From Alphaproteobacteria bacterium (GTDB taxonomy: Bacteria; Pseudomonadota; Alphaproteobacteria; SMXQ01), in assembly GCA_004356985.1 (NCBI GenBank), contig SMXQ01000074.1:1-55972 (forward strand): a stretch of 55,972 nucleotides of DNA, read 5' to 3'. The notes beneath the pieces were generated by a model. The model was not told where the DNA came from. It saw nothing but the letters and a program-made list of their open reading frames with translations, and ran no database searches. The translations under genes and the position numbers were made by a program. Each line of letters begins with the position of its first letter. Within the stretch, counting starts at the first letter, position 1. Positions 1-9,756 of the stretch are shown piece by piece.

Positions 1-2
1 CC

Positions 3-1373
3 TTCCGTATCCTTGTGGACGACACCGCCGCGTGTTACCAGGCCTTGGGCGTGCTGCACGGCGCCTATCCGGTGGTGCCGGGGCGCTTCGATGACTACAT
101 CTCGACGCCCAAGCCCAACGGGTACTCTTCCATCCATACCTGCGTCATCGGACCCGGCCGCAACAAGATCGAAATCCAGATCCGCACCCACCTGATGCAC
201 GAAATCGCCGAGCGGGGCGTGGCCGCCCATTGGCAGTATAAACAGGGTGAAATGCCGGAACGGGAGGGCCGGAAGTTCGGCTGGATGCGGGAGCTGCTTC
301 AGATCCTCGAACACGCCGGAGGCCCGGAGGAATTCCTCGAGCACACCAAGCTGGAAATGTACCAGGACAATGTGTTCTGTTTCACGCCGCGCGGTGACCT
401 GATCAACCTGCCCAGCGGCGCGACGCCGGTCGATTTCGCCTATGCGGTGCATTCCAACATCGGCGATACCTGCGTCGGCGCCAAGATCAACGGACGGATC
501 ATGCCGCTCCGGACGGCGCTGGAAAACGGCGACCAGGTGGAGATCATCACCTCCAAGGCGCAGACTCCGTCGCCGACCTGGGAGACTTTCGTGGTCAGCG
601 GCAAGGCGCGCTCCGCCATCCGCCGCTTCATTCGGACCCGGGAGGTGCAAGAGTACACCTACCTGGGGCGGGCCATCTTAGAGAAGGCGTTCGAGGAATT
701 CGATTACACCTATTCGGACCGGGCGCTGCGCGGTGTGCTGAAGATCTTCCGCCATGACAACGTCGAAGACCTGATCGCCGCCGTGGGCTCGGGCATGCTG
801 CGGGGGCGCGAGGTTCTGGTGGCGGTCTTCCCCGGCCTCAAGGAGGAAATCGAAAGCGGAACCCGAGGCAAGGTGGTGGCCCTGGCCCATGCGCGCCGGG
901 AACGCGACCAGAAAAAGGCCGGCGGGTCGGCGGTGCCCATCAAGGGGCTCACCCCCGGCATGGCGCTTCATTACGCCAATTGCTGCCATCCGCTGCCCGG
1001 CGACCGCATCGTCGGCATCGTCACCCCGGGCAAGGGCGTGACCATCCACACCATCGATTGCGAGACCCTGGAAAGCTTTTCCGACATGTCGGAGCGTTGG
1101 CTGGATGTCGCCTGGGACGTGGAGCTGGCGGAAAATCAGGTGGGCCGAATCCATGTCACGGTGATCAACGAGCCCGGCGCGCTGTCGTCGCTGTCGACGG
1201 TGATCGCCAAGAACCTCGGAAATATCCTCAATCTCAAAATCACCCACCGTTCGGCCGACTTTTTTGAAATGGCCATCGACGTAGAGGTGGAAAATCTTAA
1301 GCATCTCAGCAATATCATCGCCGCGCTGCGCGCGACCCCGGCCATCAACTCGGTAGAGCGTGCGCGTGGGTGA
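3..1373 (+). CDS. RelA/SpoT-family (p)ppGpp synthetase/hydrolase, 3' part
   Basis: This is the C-terminal part of a bifunctional RelA/SpoT (Rsh) enzyme, which makes and degrades the alarmone (p)ppGpp in the stringent response. The frame is open from the window edge, reading FRILVDDTAACYQALG, so the track's GTG at 15 is not the real start. Visible parts in order are the end of the synthetase domain (PKPNGYSSIHT, EIQIRT), a TGS domain (DNVFCFTPRGDLINLPSGATP), the conserved zinc-finger region (HYANCCHPLPGDRIVGI) and a C-terminal ACT domain (RIHVTVINEPGALSSL). The hydrolase domain lies outside the window. Alphaproteobacteria usually carry one such Rsh enzyme, so bifunctionality is inferred. DUF2062 and pdxJ follow on the same strand. 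Confidence 0.95.
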   Translation, partial: FRILVDDTAACYQALGVLHGAYPVVPGRFDDYISTPKPNGYSSIHTCVIGPGRNKIEIQIRTHLMHEIAERGVAAHWQYKQGEMPEREGRKFGWMRELLQILEHAGGPEEFLEHTKLEMYQDNVFCFTPRGDLINLPSGATPVDFAYAVHSNIGDTCVGAKINGRIMPLRTALENGDQVEIITSKAQTPSPTWETFVVSGKARSAIRRFIRTREVQEYTYLGRAILEKAFEEFDYTYSDRALRGVLKIFRHDNVEDLIAAVGSGMLRGREVLVAVFPGLKEEIESGTRGKVVALAHARRERDQKKAGGSAVPIKGLTPGMALHYANCCHPLPGDRIVGIVTPGKGVTIHTIDCETLESFSDMSERWLDVAWDVELAENQVGRIHVTVINEPGALSSLSTVIAKNLGNILNLKITHRSADFFEMAIDVEVENLKHLSNIIAALRATPAINSVERARG

Positions 1374-1388
1374 GAGGTTTGCGAAACC

Positions 1389-1946
1389 GTGATATTCGGC
1401 CGCCACCATAAACCATCGCTAGGGGCGCGGGCCAGAAATCTGATCTGGCCCCGTTCAGGGTGGCTGCGCGCGACCCGGTACCTCGCCCACCGGGTCGGCC
1501 GCCTGCCGGGGACGCCTTATGCCATCGCCGCGGGCTTCGCCTGTGGCGCCGCGGCGTCCATGACACCGCTTATGGGGTTTCATTTCGTGTTGGCGGGATT
1601 GTTGGCCTGGATCATCGGCGGGTCGATCCTGGCCTCGGCCATCGGTACCGCGGTGGGCAACCCCTGGACCTTCCCCTTCATCTGGGTTTGGATTTACAAC
1701 CTGGGAAGCTGGATCCTGGGATTGACCGACGAACTCGGCAACCAGACCATCACCCCGGGCTATGTGTGGGAACATCCGATGGATGTCCTGCTTCCCATGT
1801 TGGCCGGTTCGCTGCCCACTGGGATATTGACCTGGCTGATTATTTTCCTGCCGATCCGGCACCTGGTCCGGGACTACCAGTCCCGTCGCAGCGACCGTCT
1901 GGCGCGGCGCGCGCTGGCCAGGCAAGGGTCCGGGGGCATCGAATGA
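1389..1946 (+). CDS. DUF2062 domain membrane protein
   Basis: This 185-aa inner-membrane protein belongs to the DUF2062 family, whose function is unknown. Two or three hydrophobic segments are visible: [40 protein letters not shown], and a C-terminal [15 protein letters not shown]. The conserved family core has the form GxxxGxxxSxxPxxGxH followed by GNPWTFPF. The start is a GTG 15 bases after the rsh stop. Its stop overlaps the pdxJ start (ATGA), so it is translationally coupled to pdxJ. In alphaproteobacteria this family is often found between relA/spoT and pdxJ, which fits a conserved but unexplained role. Confidence 0.85.
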   Translation: MIFGRHHKPSLGARARNLIWPRSGWLRATRYLAHRVGRLPGTPYAIAAGFACGAAASMTPLMGFHFVLAGLLAWIIGGSILASAIGTAVGNPWTFPFIWVWIYNLGSWILGLTDELGNQTITPGYVWEHPMDVLLPMLAGSLPTGILTWLIIFLPIRHLVRDYQSRRSDRLARRALARQGSGGIE

Positions 1947-2719
1947 CGGTGCCGGCGAAAGCACCCTGGCCAAGCCTGCGGTTGGGGGTCAATATCGACC
2001 ATGTGGCGACCATCAGGAATGCCCGGGGCGGGGGCCATCCGTCGCCGTTGAGGGCGGCGCGGATCGCCGCCCAGGCGGGAGCCGATGGCATCACCGCCCA
2101 TCTCCGGGAAGACCGCCGGCACATTTCCGATGACGATATCATGGCGCTCGGCCGGGAGATCGAGCTGCCGCTCAACCTGGAGATGGCGGCCACCGAAGAG
2201 ATGCTGGGCATCGCCCTGCGCCACAAGCCCCACGCGGCCTGCATCGTACCCGAAAAGCGCCGGGAACTGACCACCGAAGGCGGGCTGGACGTCGCCGGAG
2301 GCGGCGGCCGGCTTGGCGATTTCACCCGCCGGCTGGTGGGCGCGGGCATCCGCGTTTCCCTGTTCATCGACCCCGACCCCATCCAGATCGAAGCCGCCGC
2401 CGCCATGGGCGTGCCGGTGGTGGAGTTGCACACCGGCGCCTATTGCGACGCCGGTCACGGCCGGGGCGAAGCGGAACTGGCGCGGATCAGGACGGGCGCG
2501 GCCCTGGCCGCGGAAGCCGGGCTCGAATGCCATGCCGGCCATGGCTTGAGTTTCGATACCGTCGGCGCCATCGCCGCCATTCGCCAGATCGAGGAACTCA
2601 ACATCGGCCATTTCCTGATGGGGGAGGCGATCTTTTCCGGCCTGGATTCGGCGATCAAGCGCATGCGGGCCCTGATGGACAAGGCGCGGGCCGAGCTCTC
2701 CGGCCAAATGAGCGCGTGA
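1943..2719 (+). CDS. pdxJ: pyridoxine 5'-phosphate synthase
   Basis: PdxJ condenses 1-deoxy-D-xylulose 5-phosphate with 3-amino-2-oxopropyl phosphate to give pyridoxine 5'-phosphate, the ring-closing step of DXP-dependent vitamin B6 synthesis in the cytoplasm. The 258-aa protein shows the family signature [17 protein letters not shown] near the N-terminus. It also has [45 protein letters not shown] and the C-terminal [12 protein letters not shown]. The track ORF begins much earlier. The ATG at 1943 is chosen because homology starts there and it overlaps the upstream stop by 4 bases. The length is normal for the family (about 240-260 aa). Confidence 0.96.
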   Translation: MTVPAKAPWPSLRLGVNIDHVATIRNARGGGHPSPLRAARIAAQAGADGITAHLREDRRHISDDDIMALGREIELPLNLEMAATEEMLGIALRHKPHAACIVPEKRRELTTEGGLDVAGGGGRLGDFTRRLVGAGIRVSLFIDPDPIQIEAAAAMGVPVVELHTGAYCDAGHGRGEAELARIRTGAALAAEAGLECHAGHGLSFDTVGAIAAIRQIEELNIGHFLMGEAIFSGLDSAIKRMRALMDKARAELSGQMSA

Positions 2720-2731
2720 GGCGCCCGACCC

Positions 2732-3136
2732 GTGATCATCGGCCTCGGCAGCGACCTCATCGACATCCGGCGCATCGGCCGCACCATCGAACGGCACGGC
2801 GAACGCTTTCTTTGCCGCATCTTCACCGACATCGAGCGCAGCAAATCGGAAAATCGCGCCAACAGGATCGCAAGCTACGCCAAGCGCTTCGCCGCCAAGG
2901 AAGCCTGCTCCAAGGCGTTGGGCACGGGGTTTCGCCGCGGCGTCTACTGGCGCGACATGGGGGTCGTGAACCTGGCTTCGGGCAAGCCGACCATGGCCCT
3001 GACCGGCGGCGCGCTGGCGCGGCTGGGCGAGATTCTTCCCGCCGGATGCGAGGCACGGATCGACGTGTCGCTGAGCGATGAACCGCCCCTGGCCCAAGCC
3101 ATCGTGGTCATCAGCGCGGTTCCCAAAACCACCTGA
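2732..3136 (+). CDS. acpS: holo-[acyl-carrier-protein] synthase
   Basis: AcpS transfers the 4'-phosphopantetheine arm of CoA to a serine of apo-ACP, which fatty acid synthesis requires. The 134-aa protein starts at a GTG 12 bases after pdxJ and opens with the family motif [25 protein letters not shown]. The second motif, [17 protein letters not shown], carries the Mg/CoA-binding glutamate and lysine. Length and order (pdxJ-acpS-lepB-rnc-era) are typical of alphaproteobacteria. A gap of about 118 bases before lepB contains an AT-rich stretch that may hold a promoter. Confidence 0.95.
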   Translation: MIIGLGSDLIDIRRIGRTIERHGERFLCRIFTDIERSKSENRANRIASYAKRFAAKEACSKALGTGFRRGVYWRDMGVVNLASGKPTMALTGGALARLGEILPAGCEARIDVSLSDEPPLAQAIVVISAVPKTT

Positions 3137-3168
3137 CAATGACGGCCGCGCAACGCCCATGCTTTCCC

Positions 3169-3200
3169 TTGACAGCGGTCATTGTCCATGCATGCTTACG
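3169..3200 (+). promoter_or_regulatory. possible sigma-70 promoter upstream of lepB
   Basis: A perfect TTGACA hexamer at 3169-3174 lies in the acpS-lepB gap, with a weak -10-like TGCTTA about 18 bases downstream. A second AT-rich stretch (TTATTCATTTAAATTCAATAG) follows. The -35 match is seen directly; the -10 is poor, so promoter activity is only inferred. Confidence 0.3.
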
Positions 3201-3254
3201 CGCCCTTGGAACGAAAGTTATTCATTTAAATTCAATAGGTTAAGTGCATTTTAG

Positions 3255-4031
3255 ATGGCCCACGCGCAGCCCGAAAAGAAAACCCCGAATGGCGCCGGCG
3301 GAAAACCCGGCGGTTGGCTGGAATCCATCAAAACCGTGGTCTACGCGGTCTTGATCGCGGTGGTGGTGCGGACCTTCGCGTACGAGCCCTTCAACATTCC
3401 GTCGGGTTCGATGATGCCGACGCTTCTGGTCGGCGACTACCTGTTCGTTTCCAAACTGTCCTACGGCTACAGCCGCCATTCCCTGCCGTTCAGCCTGCCG
3501 CTGATCTCCGGGCGCCTATTCGCCTCGGTGCCCGAACGCGGGGACGTCGCCGTCTTCAAGCTGCCGACCGACAACAAGACCGATTACATCAAGCGGATCA
3601 TCGGCCTGCCCGGCGACCGCATCCAGGTGCGGGGCGGCATCCTTCATATCAACGGCACGCCGGTCAAGCGGCGGCGCATCAGTGATTGGGTCCAGCGCGA
3701 CCCATGGGGCAATGCCGTCGCCATGGCGCGCTATATGGAAACCCTTCCCAACGGCCGCGAGCATTTGATCATCGAGAAGTCCGATAGCGATCAGCTCGAC
3801 AACACGCCGGTCTATGTGGTGCCCAAGGGCCATTATTTCGCCATGGGGGATAATCGGGACGGTTCGCTGGATTCCCGCGTGCTCAACCATGTGGGCTATA
3901 TCCCGGCCGAAAATCTGGTGGGCCGCGCCGAGATCCTGTTCTTCTCGACCAACGGGAAGGCGCGCTGGTGGGAAATCTGGAAATGGCCCACGGCGACCCG
4001 ATTCTCCCGGCTTTTCACCAGCGTGAAATAA
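3255..4031 (+). CDS. lepB: signal peptidase I
   Basis: LepB is the inner-membrane protease that removes signal peptides from proteins exported by Sec or Tat. In the 258-aa protein, a hydrophobic anchor (TVVYAVLIAVVVRTFAY) precedes the catalytic-serine motif IPSGSMMPTLLVGDYLFVSK. The catalytic-lysine motif is DYIKRIIGLPGDRIQVRGG, and box E is MGDNRDGSLDSR. Only the N-terminal anchor is obvious, as is usual outside the enterics. The start is the ATG at 3255. It lies upstream of rnc-era, a common arrangement. Confidence 0.96.
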   Translation: MAHAQPEKKTPNGAGGKPGGWLESIKTVVYAVLIAVVVRTFAYEPFNIPSGSMMPTLLVGDYLFVSKLSYGYSRHSLPFSLPLISGRLFASVPERGDVAVFKLPTDNKTDYIKRIIGLPGDRIQVRGGILHINGTPVKRRRISDWVQRDPWGNAVAMARYMETLPNGREHLIIEKSDSDQLDNTPVYVVPKGHYFAMGDNRDGSLDSRVLNHVGYIPAENLVGRAEILFFSTNGKARWWEIWKWPTATRFSRLFTSVK

Positions 4032-4051
4032 CCGGCGGGGTTGCGGGGCCG

Positions 4052-4804
4052 ATGGCGGATCAGGGCTGGGACAAGGGGCACCATGGGCTGCTCGGCGCCC
4101 TGGCCGAGGACCTGGGTCACCGGTTCGCCAGGCCGGAATTGCTGGCCGAGGCGTTGACCCACCGCAGCGCCGCGCAACCGGACCTTCATCGATTCGGCTA
4201 TGAACGCCTTGAATTCCTGGGTGACCGGGTATTGGACCTGGTGATCGCCGACCTGCTCTTGGAAAGTTTCCCCGATGTGCCTGAGGGAGACCTCGCGCGG
4301 CGTCTCAGCGGACTCGTCCGCCGCGAAGCGCTGGAGGAAGTAGCGGTAGCCCTCGACCTTGGGCGTTTTTTAACCCTCGCCGAGAGCGAGGCGCGCACCG
4401 GCGGGCGCGAAAACGCAGGCATTCGGGCCGATGCCTGTGAAGCCGTGATCGGCGCGCTCTATCTCGATGGGGGCCTGGCGGTAGCCCGGCGTTTCATCCT
4501 CGCCAACTGGCGGCCGTTGCTGGAGAAAGCGGGCACGGCGGCGCGCGACCCCAAGACACGTCTCCAGGAATGGGCCCAGGGGCGCAAGCTGCCCTTGCCC
4601 GATTATCGGGTGGTGGACGAGGCCGGCCCGGCTCATGATCCCGTGTTCACCATGGAGGTCGTGGTCGAAGGCGAAAAACCCGCCCGCGCCAAGGCGGGAT
4701 CGAAACGCCGGGCCGAACAGGGCGCGGCGCGGCAACTGCTGGCAAGCATCGACGGTGGCGGCGAAAGCGACGAATCGGCAACCGAGGAATCCGGCGATGA
4801 CTGA
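4052..4804 (+). CDS. rnc: ribonuclease III
   Basis: RNase III cuts double-stranded RNA, including the rRNA precursor and some mRNAs. The nuclease domain (about residues 10-155) has the signature RLEFLGDRVLDLVIADLLL and the second acidic cluster CEAVIGALYLDGG, which supplies metal-binding Asp/Glu. A dsRNA-binding domain follows (KTRLQEWAQGRKLPLPDYRV to KRRAEQGAARQLL). The ATG at 4052 gives 250 aa. The track's earlier start at 3968 would run into lepB and adds non-homologous sequence. The gene ends inside the start of era (8-base overlap), so the two are probably co-translated. Confidence 0.95.
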   Translation: MADQGWDKGHHGLLGALAEDLGHRFARPELLAEALTHRSAAQPDLHRFGYERLEFLGDRVLDLVIADLLLESFPDVPEGDLARRLSGLVRREALEEVAVALDLGRFLTLAESEARTGGRENAGIRADACEAVIGALYLDGGLAVARRFILANWRPLLEKAGTAARDPKTRLQEWAQGRKLPLPDYRVVDEAGPAHDPVFTMEVVVEGEKPARAKAGSKRRAEQGAARQLLASIDGGGESDESATEESGDD

Positions 4805-5741
4805 CGGTCCAGGCCCGATCCCCGCCGAAGGCGAGAGCAAATGCGGTTTCATCGCGTTGTCGGGCGCGCCCAATGCGGGAAAATCGACCCTTCTCAACCG
4901 CATCGTCGGGACCAAGATCGCCATCGTCACGCCCAAGGTGCAGACCACCAGAGCCCGCATGTCGGGCATCGCCCTTCGCGGCCCGGCGCAACTGATCTTT
5001 ATCGACACGCCGGGCATCTTCACGGCCAAGCGCCGTCTGGAACGTGCCATGGTCGCCGCCGCTTGGTCGGGCATCACCGACGCGGATGTGGCGGTGGTGG
5101 TGGTCGATGGCGACCGCGCGGCAAAATCGCCGGCCAAGATGGACCCCGATACCGCCGACATCGTGGCCGGGTTGAAGCGCCTCGGGGCGCGGGCGGTCCT
5201 GGCCTTGAACAAGATCGACCTGGTTCGGGCGGAATCGCTGCTCGAGGTGACCCGCGTCCATGACGCGAGCGGGGTGTTCGAGCGAATTTTCATGATTTCC
5301 GCGACCACCGGCGATGGCGTCGACGACCTTGTGGATCACCTTGTCCAGGGACTCCGTCCGGGCCCCTGGCTCTATCCCGAAGACCAGCTGACCGATGTCC
5401 CCATGCGGGTGATGGCGGCCGAAATCACCCGCGAACAGGCCTTCCTCCAGCTTCACCAGGAACTCCCCTACGCCTTGACCGTGGAAACCGAAAGCTGGCA
5501 GGAGCGCGAGGACGGCGCGGTCAGAATCGACCAGATCATCTTGATCCAGCGTGAAAGCCAGAAAGGCATGGTGGTGGGCAAGGGCGGCAGCCGCATCAAG
5601 TCCATCGGCACCGCCGCCCGGGTCGAGCTGGAACAATTGTTGGGCCGCAAGGTCCACCTGTTCCTGCACGTCAAGGCGCGGCCCAACTGGATGGAGCGCC
5701 CGGAGCATTACCGCGAGATGGGGCTCGATTTCAAGGGCTGA
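4797..5741 (+). CDS. era: GTPase Era
   Basis: Era is an essential GTPase that binds 16S rRNA near its 3' end and helps 30S subunit maturation. The 314-aa protein has G1 GAPNAGKSTLLNRIVG, the G2 region (KVQTTRARMSG), G3 DTPGIF, G4 NKIDLV and G5 SATTGDG. A C-terminal KH domain (VVGKGGSRIKSIGTAARVELEQLLGRKVHLFLHVKARPNW) binds RNA. The ATG at 4797 overlaps the rnc stop. The track ORF, which starts at 4635, extends into rnc and is rejected. recO follows 43 bases downstream. Confidence 0.97.
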   Translation: MTDGPGPIPAEGESKCGFIALSGAPNAGKSTLLNRIVGTKIAIVTPKVQTTRARMSGIALRGPAQLIFIDTPGIFTAKRRLERAMVAAAWSGITDADVAVVVVDGDRAAKSPAKMDPDTADIVAGLKRLGARAVLALNKIDLVRAESLLEVTRVHDASGVFERIFMISATTGDGVDDLVDHLVQGLRPGPWLYPEDQLTDVPMRVMAAEITREQAFLQLHQELPYALTVETESWQEREDGAVRIDQIILIQRESQKGMVVGKGGSRIKSIGTAARVELEQLLGRKVHLFLHVKARPNWMERPEHYREMGLDFKG

Positions 5742-5784
5742 ATTGGCATCGAGCCCGGCCTGGGATTGGTGGTATAGGGCGGCT

Positions 5785-6531
5785 ATGGAATGGCGCGATC
5801 AAGGCTTGGTGTTGTCAGCCCGCAAGCACGGGGAAACGGCCGCGATCGTCAGCCTGCTCAGCCCCGCACAAGGGCGCCATCTGGGCCTTGTCCGGGGCGG
5901 ACAGTCGCGCCGCCGCCAGGGATTGCTCCAGCCCGGCAACCTGGTCGACGCCCATTGGCGGGCGCGCCTGGAAGAGCATCTCGGCACCTTCACCCTGGAG
6001 GCTATTCACGGCTTTTCGGCGGTGGTTCTGGATGACCCGCTGCGTCTCAAGGGCCTGAGCGCGGCGTTGGCGCTGCTCGACGCCGGGCTGGCCGAGCGCG
6101 AAGCCCATGAAGGCATTTTCCATGGGACCATCGCCCTGTTGCGCGCGCTGGAAGCGGCGCCGGGCAGGGGCGGAGAGGATGGCGCGCGCGGCTGGATCGC
6201 CGGCTACGTGCGCTGGGAGCTGGGCCTGCTCGACTGCCTTGGTTTTGGCCTCGATCTTTCCGCCTGCGCCGCCACCGGGACGACCGAGGACCTGGTCTAC
6301 GTCTCACCGCGGTCGGGCCGCGCCGTAAGCCGGGATGCCGGTGCGCCCTACCGGGAGAAACTGCTGGCGCTGCCGGCTTTCCTCATGGACCCCGAGGCCG
6401 TGCCAAGCCGCATGGATATCGCCGCCGGCCTGGCACTCACCGGGTATTTCCTCCAAAGCCATCATTTCGCCGCGGCGGGCCGGGCCATGCCCGCGGCGCG
6501 AAACCGCTTCATTGATGCGGTCGGGAAATGA
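5785..6531 (+). CDS. recO: DNA repair protein RecO
   Basis: RecO works with RecR to load RecA on SSB-coated single-stranded DNA in RecF-pathway repair. The 248-aa protein has an N-terminal OB fold (MEWRDQGLVLSARKHGETAAIVSLLSPAQGRHLGLVRGGQSRR) and a helical C-terminal domain with WIAGYVRWELGLLDCLGFGLDLSACAATG. Only one of the zinc-site cysteine positions of other RecO proteins is clear, so the zinc site may be incomplete. The ATG at 5785 is used because the longer track ORF overlaps era. era-recO linkage is common. Confidence 0.93.
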   Translation: MEWRDQGLVLSARKHGETAAIVSLLSPAQGRHLGLVRGGQSRRRQGLLQPGNLVDAHWRARLEEHLGTFTLEAIHGFSAVVLDDPLRLKGLSAALALLDAGLAEREAHEGIFHGTIALLRALEAAPGRGGEDGARGWIAGYVRWELGLLDCLGFGLDLSACAATGTTEDLVYVSPRSGRAVSRDAGAPYREKLLALPAFLMDPEAVPSRMDIAAGLALTGYFLQSHHFAAAGRAMPAARNRFIDAVGK

Positions 6532-6588
6532 GCTACTATATGTTGTGTTATCTTGTGTTTTTAACCTCCGCGTAGGGGTGCCTTGCCC

Positions 6589-8811
6589 ATGGCCGCAGCC
6601 GCATCCGAAACCACCGTCCTGGACACCCCGCTGGCCGACGCGCTGGGCGAGCGCTACCTCTCCTACGCCTTGGCGACCATCATGTCGCGCTCCCTGCCCG
6701 ACGTGCGCGACGGGCTCAAGCCGGTCCATCGGCGCCTGCTCTTTGCCATGCTCAAGCTCAGGCTGGATCCCACCACCGGGTTCAAGAAATGCGCCCGGGT
6801 GGTGGGCGATGTCATCGGCAAATATCATCCCCATGGCGACGCCGCCGTCTACGACGCGCTGGTGCGCCTCGCCCAGTCCTTTGCAGTGCGTTACCCGCTG
6901 GTGGACGGCCAGGGGAATTTCGGCAACATCGACGGCGATAACGCGGCCGCCATGCGCTACACCGAGGCCCGGCTGACGGCGGTGGCGAGCGCGCTTCTCG
7001 CCGGCATCGACGAGGACGCGGTCGATTTCCGCGAGACCTATGATGGCGAGGAAAGCGAGCCCGTCGTCCTGCCCGCCGCCTTTCCCAATCTGCTGGCCAA
7101 TGGCGCCACGGGCATCGCCGTCGGCATGGCGACCTCCATCCCGCCCCACAACGCGGGCGAACTGTGCGACGCGCTTTTGCACCTCATCAAGCACCCCAAG
7201 GCGACCATCTCCAAGCTCGCCCAATTCGTGCCCGGGCCCGATTTTCCCACCGGCGGCGTGCTGGTGGAGCCCCGCGGCGCCATTATCGACGCCTACAAGA
7301 CCGGCCGCGGCGGCTTTCGCCTGCGTGCGCGTTGGCAGGTGGAAAAGCTTCCCCAGGGCCGCTATCAGGTGGTGGTCACCGAGATTCCCTGGCAGGTGCA
7401 GAAATCCCGGCTGATGGAAAAGGTGGCGGCATTGATGGAGGCGCGCAGGCTGCCCCTGGTGGGCGATATCCGCGACGAATCGGCGGAAGAGGTGCGGCTC
7501 GTCATCGAACCCAGGGCGCGCGGCGTCGAACCCGAACACCTCATGGCCCAGTTGTTCCAGCTCACCGAGCTGGAGACCCGGGTCGCCTTCAACATGAACG
7601 TGCTCGACGCCGACCAGACGCCGCGGGTGCTGAACTTAGCCGAGGTGTTGGCCGCGTTCCTCGACCATCGCCACGTGGTGCTCAAGCGCACCACCGCCTT
7701 CCGGCTTGCCAAGATCGAAGCTCGGATCGAGGTTCTCGGCGGCTACCTCGCCGCTTACGGCAATCTCGATCTCGTCATCAAGATCATCCGCGAGGAAGAC
7801 CAACCCAAGCCGAAACTGACCAAGGCCTTGAAGATCACCGATGTCCAGGCGGAGGCGATCCTCAACATGCGCCTGCGCGCCTTGCGCAAGTTGGACGAGG
7901 CGGAAATCCGCCAAGAGCACACCCGCCTGACCAAGCAAGCCCGGGAGCTCGGCGTCCTTCTCAAGGACGAAAAGCAGCGCTGGCGCCTGATCGCGGCGGA
8001 GATCCGCAAGACGCGGGCGGCCTTCGGCGCCAAGACCGAGTTGGGAAAGCGGCGAACGGAAATCGCCGCGCCGCCGGCGGCGGTGGTGATCCCCATCGAC
8101 GTCGCGGTGGAAAAGGAGCCGCTGACCATCGTCTGTTCGGCCAAGGGGTGGATCCGCGCCTTCAAGGGCCATCTCGAGGCCGGCGCCGAGGTCAAGTACA
8201 AGGACGGCGACGGGCCCGCCTACCGGTTGCATGGGGAAACCACCGACAAGCTGATCCTGTTCGCGACCGATGGGCGTTTCTATACGCTTGGTTGCGACCG
8301 TCTGCCGCCCGGCCGCGGCAATGGCGAACCGGTGCGCCTGATGTTCGATCTGTCCAACGACCACGATATCGTCGCCCTCCTGGTGCACCGGCCCGGCCGT
8401 AAGCTGGTCGTGGTGTCCAGCGACGGGCGCGGATTCATCGCCGCCGAGGACGGCGTGATCGCCCAGACCCGGGGCGGCAAGCGGGTTCTCAACGTGCGCG
8501 GCGATGTCGAGGCCCAGGCCTGCGTGCCGGTGGACGGCGACCATGTCGCGGTGATCGGCGAGAACCGCAAGCTGCTGGTTTTTCCGCTGTCTGAATTGCC
8601 CGAGATGGCGCGCGGCCGCGGCGTCAAGCTGCAGTCCTACCGTGATGGCGGGCTGTCCGATATCACCACCTTCCATCTGGCGGCGGGGCTGTCGTGGAGC
8701 CTTGGCGCGCGCACCCGCACGGAGACCGATCTCGCCGCCTGGATCGGCAAGCGGGCCCAGGCAGGGCGCCTGCCGCCCAAGGGCTTCCCGCGCACCAACC
8801 GCTTTTCGTGA
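6589..8811 (+). CDS. parC: DNA topoisomerase IV subunit A
   Basis: ParC is the DNA-cleaving subunit of topoisomerase IV, which unlinks daughter chromosomes. The 740-aa protein has the N-terminal breakage-reunion domain: [22 protein letters not shown], then the quinolone-region equivalent [20 protein letters not shown], then the catalytic tyrosine in [13 protein letters not shown] long coiled coil ([39 protein letters not shown]) and a C-terminal beta-pinwheel follow. The C-terminal domain is that of the shorter ParC rather than GyrA, and the [20 protein letters not shown] block is typical of alphaproteobacterial ParC. The ATG at 6589 follows an AGGGGTG ribosome site; a TTG six bases earlier is less likely. 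parE is not in the window. Confidence 0.95.
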   Translation: MAAAASETTVLDTPLADALGERYLSYALATIMSRSLPDVRDGLKPVHRRLLFAMLKLRLDPTTGFKKCARVVGDVIGKYHPHGDAAVYDALVRLAQSFAVRYPLVDGQGNFGNIDGDNAAAMRYTEARLTAVASALLAGIDEDAVDFRETYDGEESEPVVLPAAFPNLLANGATGIAVGMATSIPPHNAGELCDALLHLIKHPKATISKLAQFVPGPDFPTGGVLVEPRGAIIDAYKTGRGGFRLRARWQVEKLPQGRYQVVVTEIPWQVQKSRLMEKVAALMEARRLPLVGDIRDESAEEVRLVIEPRARGVEPEHLMAQLFQLTELETRVAFNMNVLDADQTPRVLNLAEVLAAFLDHRHVVLKRTTAFRLAKIEARIEVLGGYLAAYGNLDLVIKIIREEDQPKPKLTKALKITDVQAEAILNMRLRALRKLDEAEIRQEHTRLTKQARELGVLLKDEKQRWRLIAAEIRKTRAAFGAKTELGKRRTEIAAPPAAVVIPIDVAVEKEPLTIVCSAKGWIRAFKGHLEAGAEVKYKDGDGPAYRLHGETTDKLILFATDGRFYTLGCDRLPPGRGNGEPVRLMFDLSNDHDIVALLVHRPGRKLVVVSSDGRGFIAAEDGVIAQTRGGKRVLNVRGDVEAQACVPVDGDHVAVIGENRKLLVFPLSELPEMARGRGVKLQSYRDGGLSDITTFHLAAGLSWSLGARTRTETDLAAWIGKRAQAGRLPPKGFPRTNRFS

Positions 8812-8979
8812 CGCCCCCAGGGCGCCCGGGCGGAGGGCCGGGCCGATTTGAAAAGATGGACGTGTTTTGCGTGGTCGGCTAGCGTGGATCCCCATGTTAA
8901 ATAAACTTTAATGATAGATGCCCAAGGTATTGAATTCTGCGATTCTGGCATTTGATGTCGCTGGAGAGGAGGGGCGCCG

Positions 8980-9609
8980 ATGGGGGCGAGAGTTAAGCAT
9001 GCGATAGGCGCTCTTTTCGGTTGTGTCCTGGGGTTCGGGGCCAGCGTGACTCTGCAAAATACCGCCGGCCCTTCGACGGCCTCCGCCCCTTCACCGGCCG
9101 GAATGGTCATGGGGATAACCTTCTCCAAGGCCCATGCGGACAGCAAACGGAGGAAAAGAACCCGGGCAAGGAAGGCCGCGGCGCGAAAGGCTGAAGAAAA
9201 GCGCCTTGAGGAAGCCGACAAGAAGCTCGAGGGCATTAGGAGGGCAACCCTGCCCGCCAATTGCGTCAAGGATTTCAATGCATCGGCTACTTATGCAACG
9301 GAAACCTACCTCTGTGGCGGCATGTATTATCAGCGCTACGAGGAAAACGGGGTCACCGGCTTCGAGGGTCATGCCGTCGGCTTGGATCGTGGGGCAATCA
9401 AAAGGGCGCAAGCGCGCCGGGCGGAAGCGCGGCGGGCGAAAGCCAAGATGAAGCTCCAGGTGACCAGGCGGGCCGACCTGCCCGCCAATTGCGTCTATGA
9501 TACCTATGTCTCGGCCGCCACTAACTCCGACGTCTATGCCTGCGGCGGCGTCCGTTACCGGCAATACCAGGAAAAAGGGGTCACCGGCTACGAGGTGGTC
9601 AAACCCTGA
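8980..9609 (+). CDS. secreted two-repeat NCVYD-type protein (copy 1)
   Basis: This is a 209-aa protein of no family I recognise. It has a hydrophobic N-terminal segment (GALFGCVLGFGASVT) and then a very basic Ala/Arg/Lys stretch (DSKRRKRTRARKAAARKAEEKR) that may form a charged helix. Two copies of a module of about 45 residues follow, with the consensus LPANCVYDxYxSxxxxxxVYxCGGxxYRxYQEKGVTGYE, joined by another Arg/Ala-rich linker. Each module has two cysteines that could form a disulfide after export. A strong AGGAGG precedes the ATG. A paralogue with the same plan is at 10931-11584, and the similarity includes the ribosome-binding region, so they look like a gene duplication. Export is inferred. 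Confidence 0.75.
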   Translation: MGARVKHAIGALFGCVLGFGASVTLQNTAGPSTASAPSPAGMVMGITFSKAHADSKRRKRTRARKAAARKAEEKRLEEADKKLEGIRRATLPANCVKDFNASATYATETYLCGGMYYQRYEENGVTGFEGHAVGLDRGAIKRAQARRAEARRAKAKMKLQVTRRADLPANCVYDTYVSAATNSDVYACGGVRYRQYQEKGVTGYEVVKP

Positions 9610-9756
9610 ACGCCGCCGCCGCCCGGCCCATGGCGGCCCGGTGTTCGGCGATGACGGCGATCAACTCAACAGGCCCCGGGGGCCTATCGCACCTGTAGAG
9701 CACTCGCCGGCCGAAGGGTTCGATCGGGCCGGATAACGCCCTAAGGAAATGTCCTC

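Noticed and set aside
8640-9278. Minus-strand ORF opposite the parC end and NCVYD copy 1
   Set aside because: It overlaps two better-supported plus-strand genes and shows no recognisable motif.
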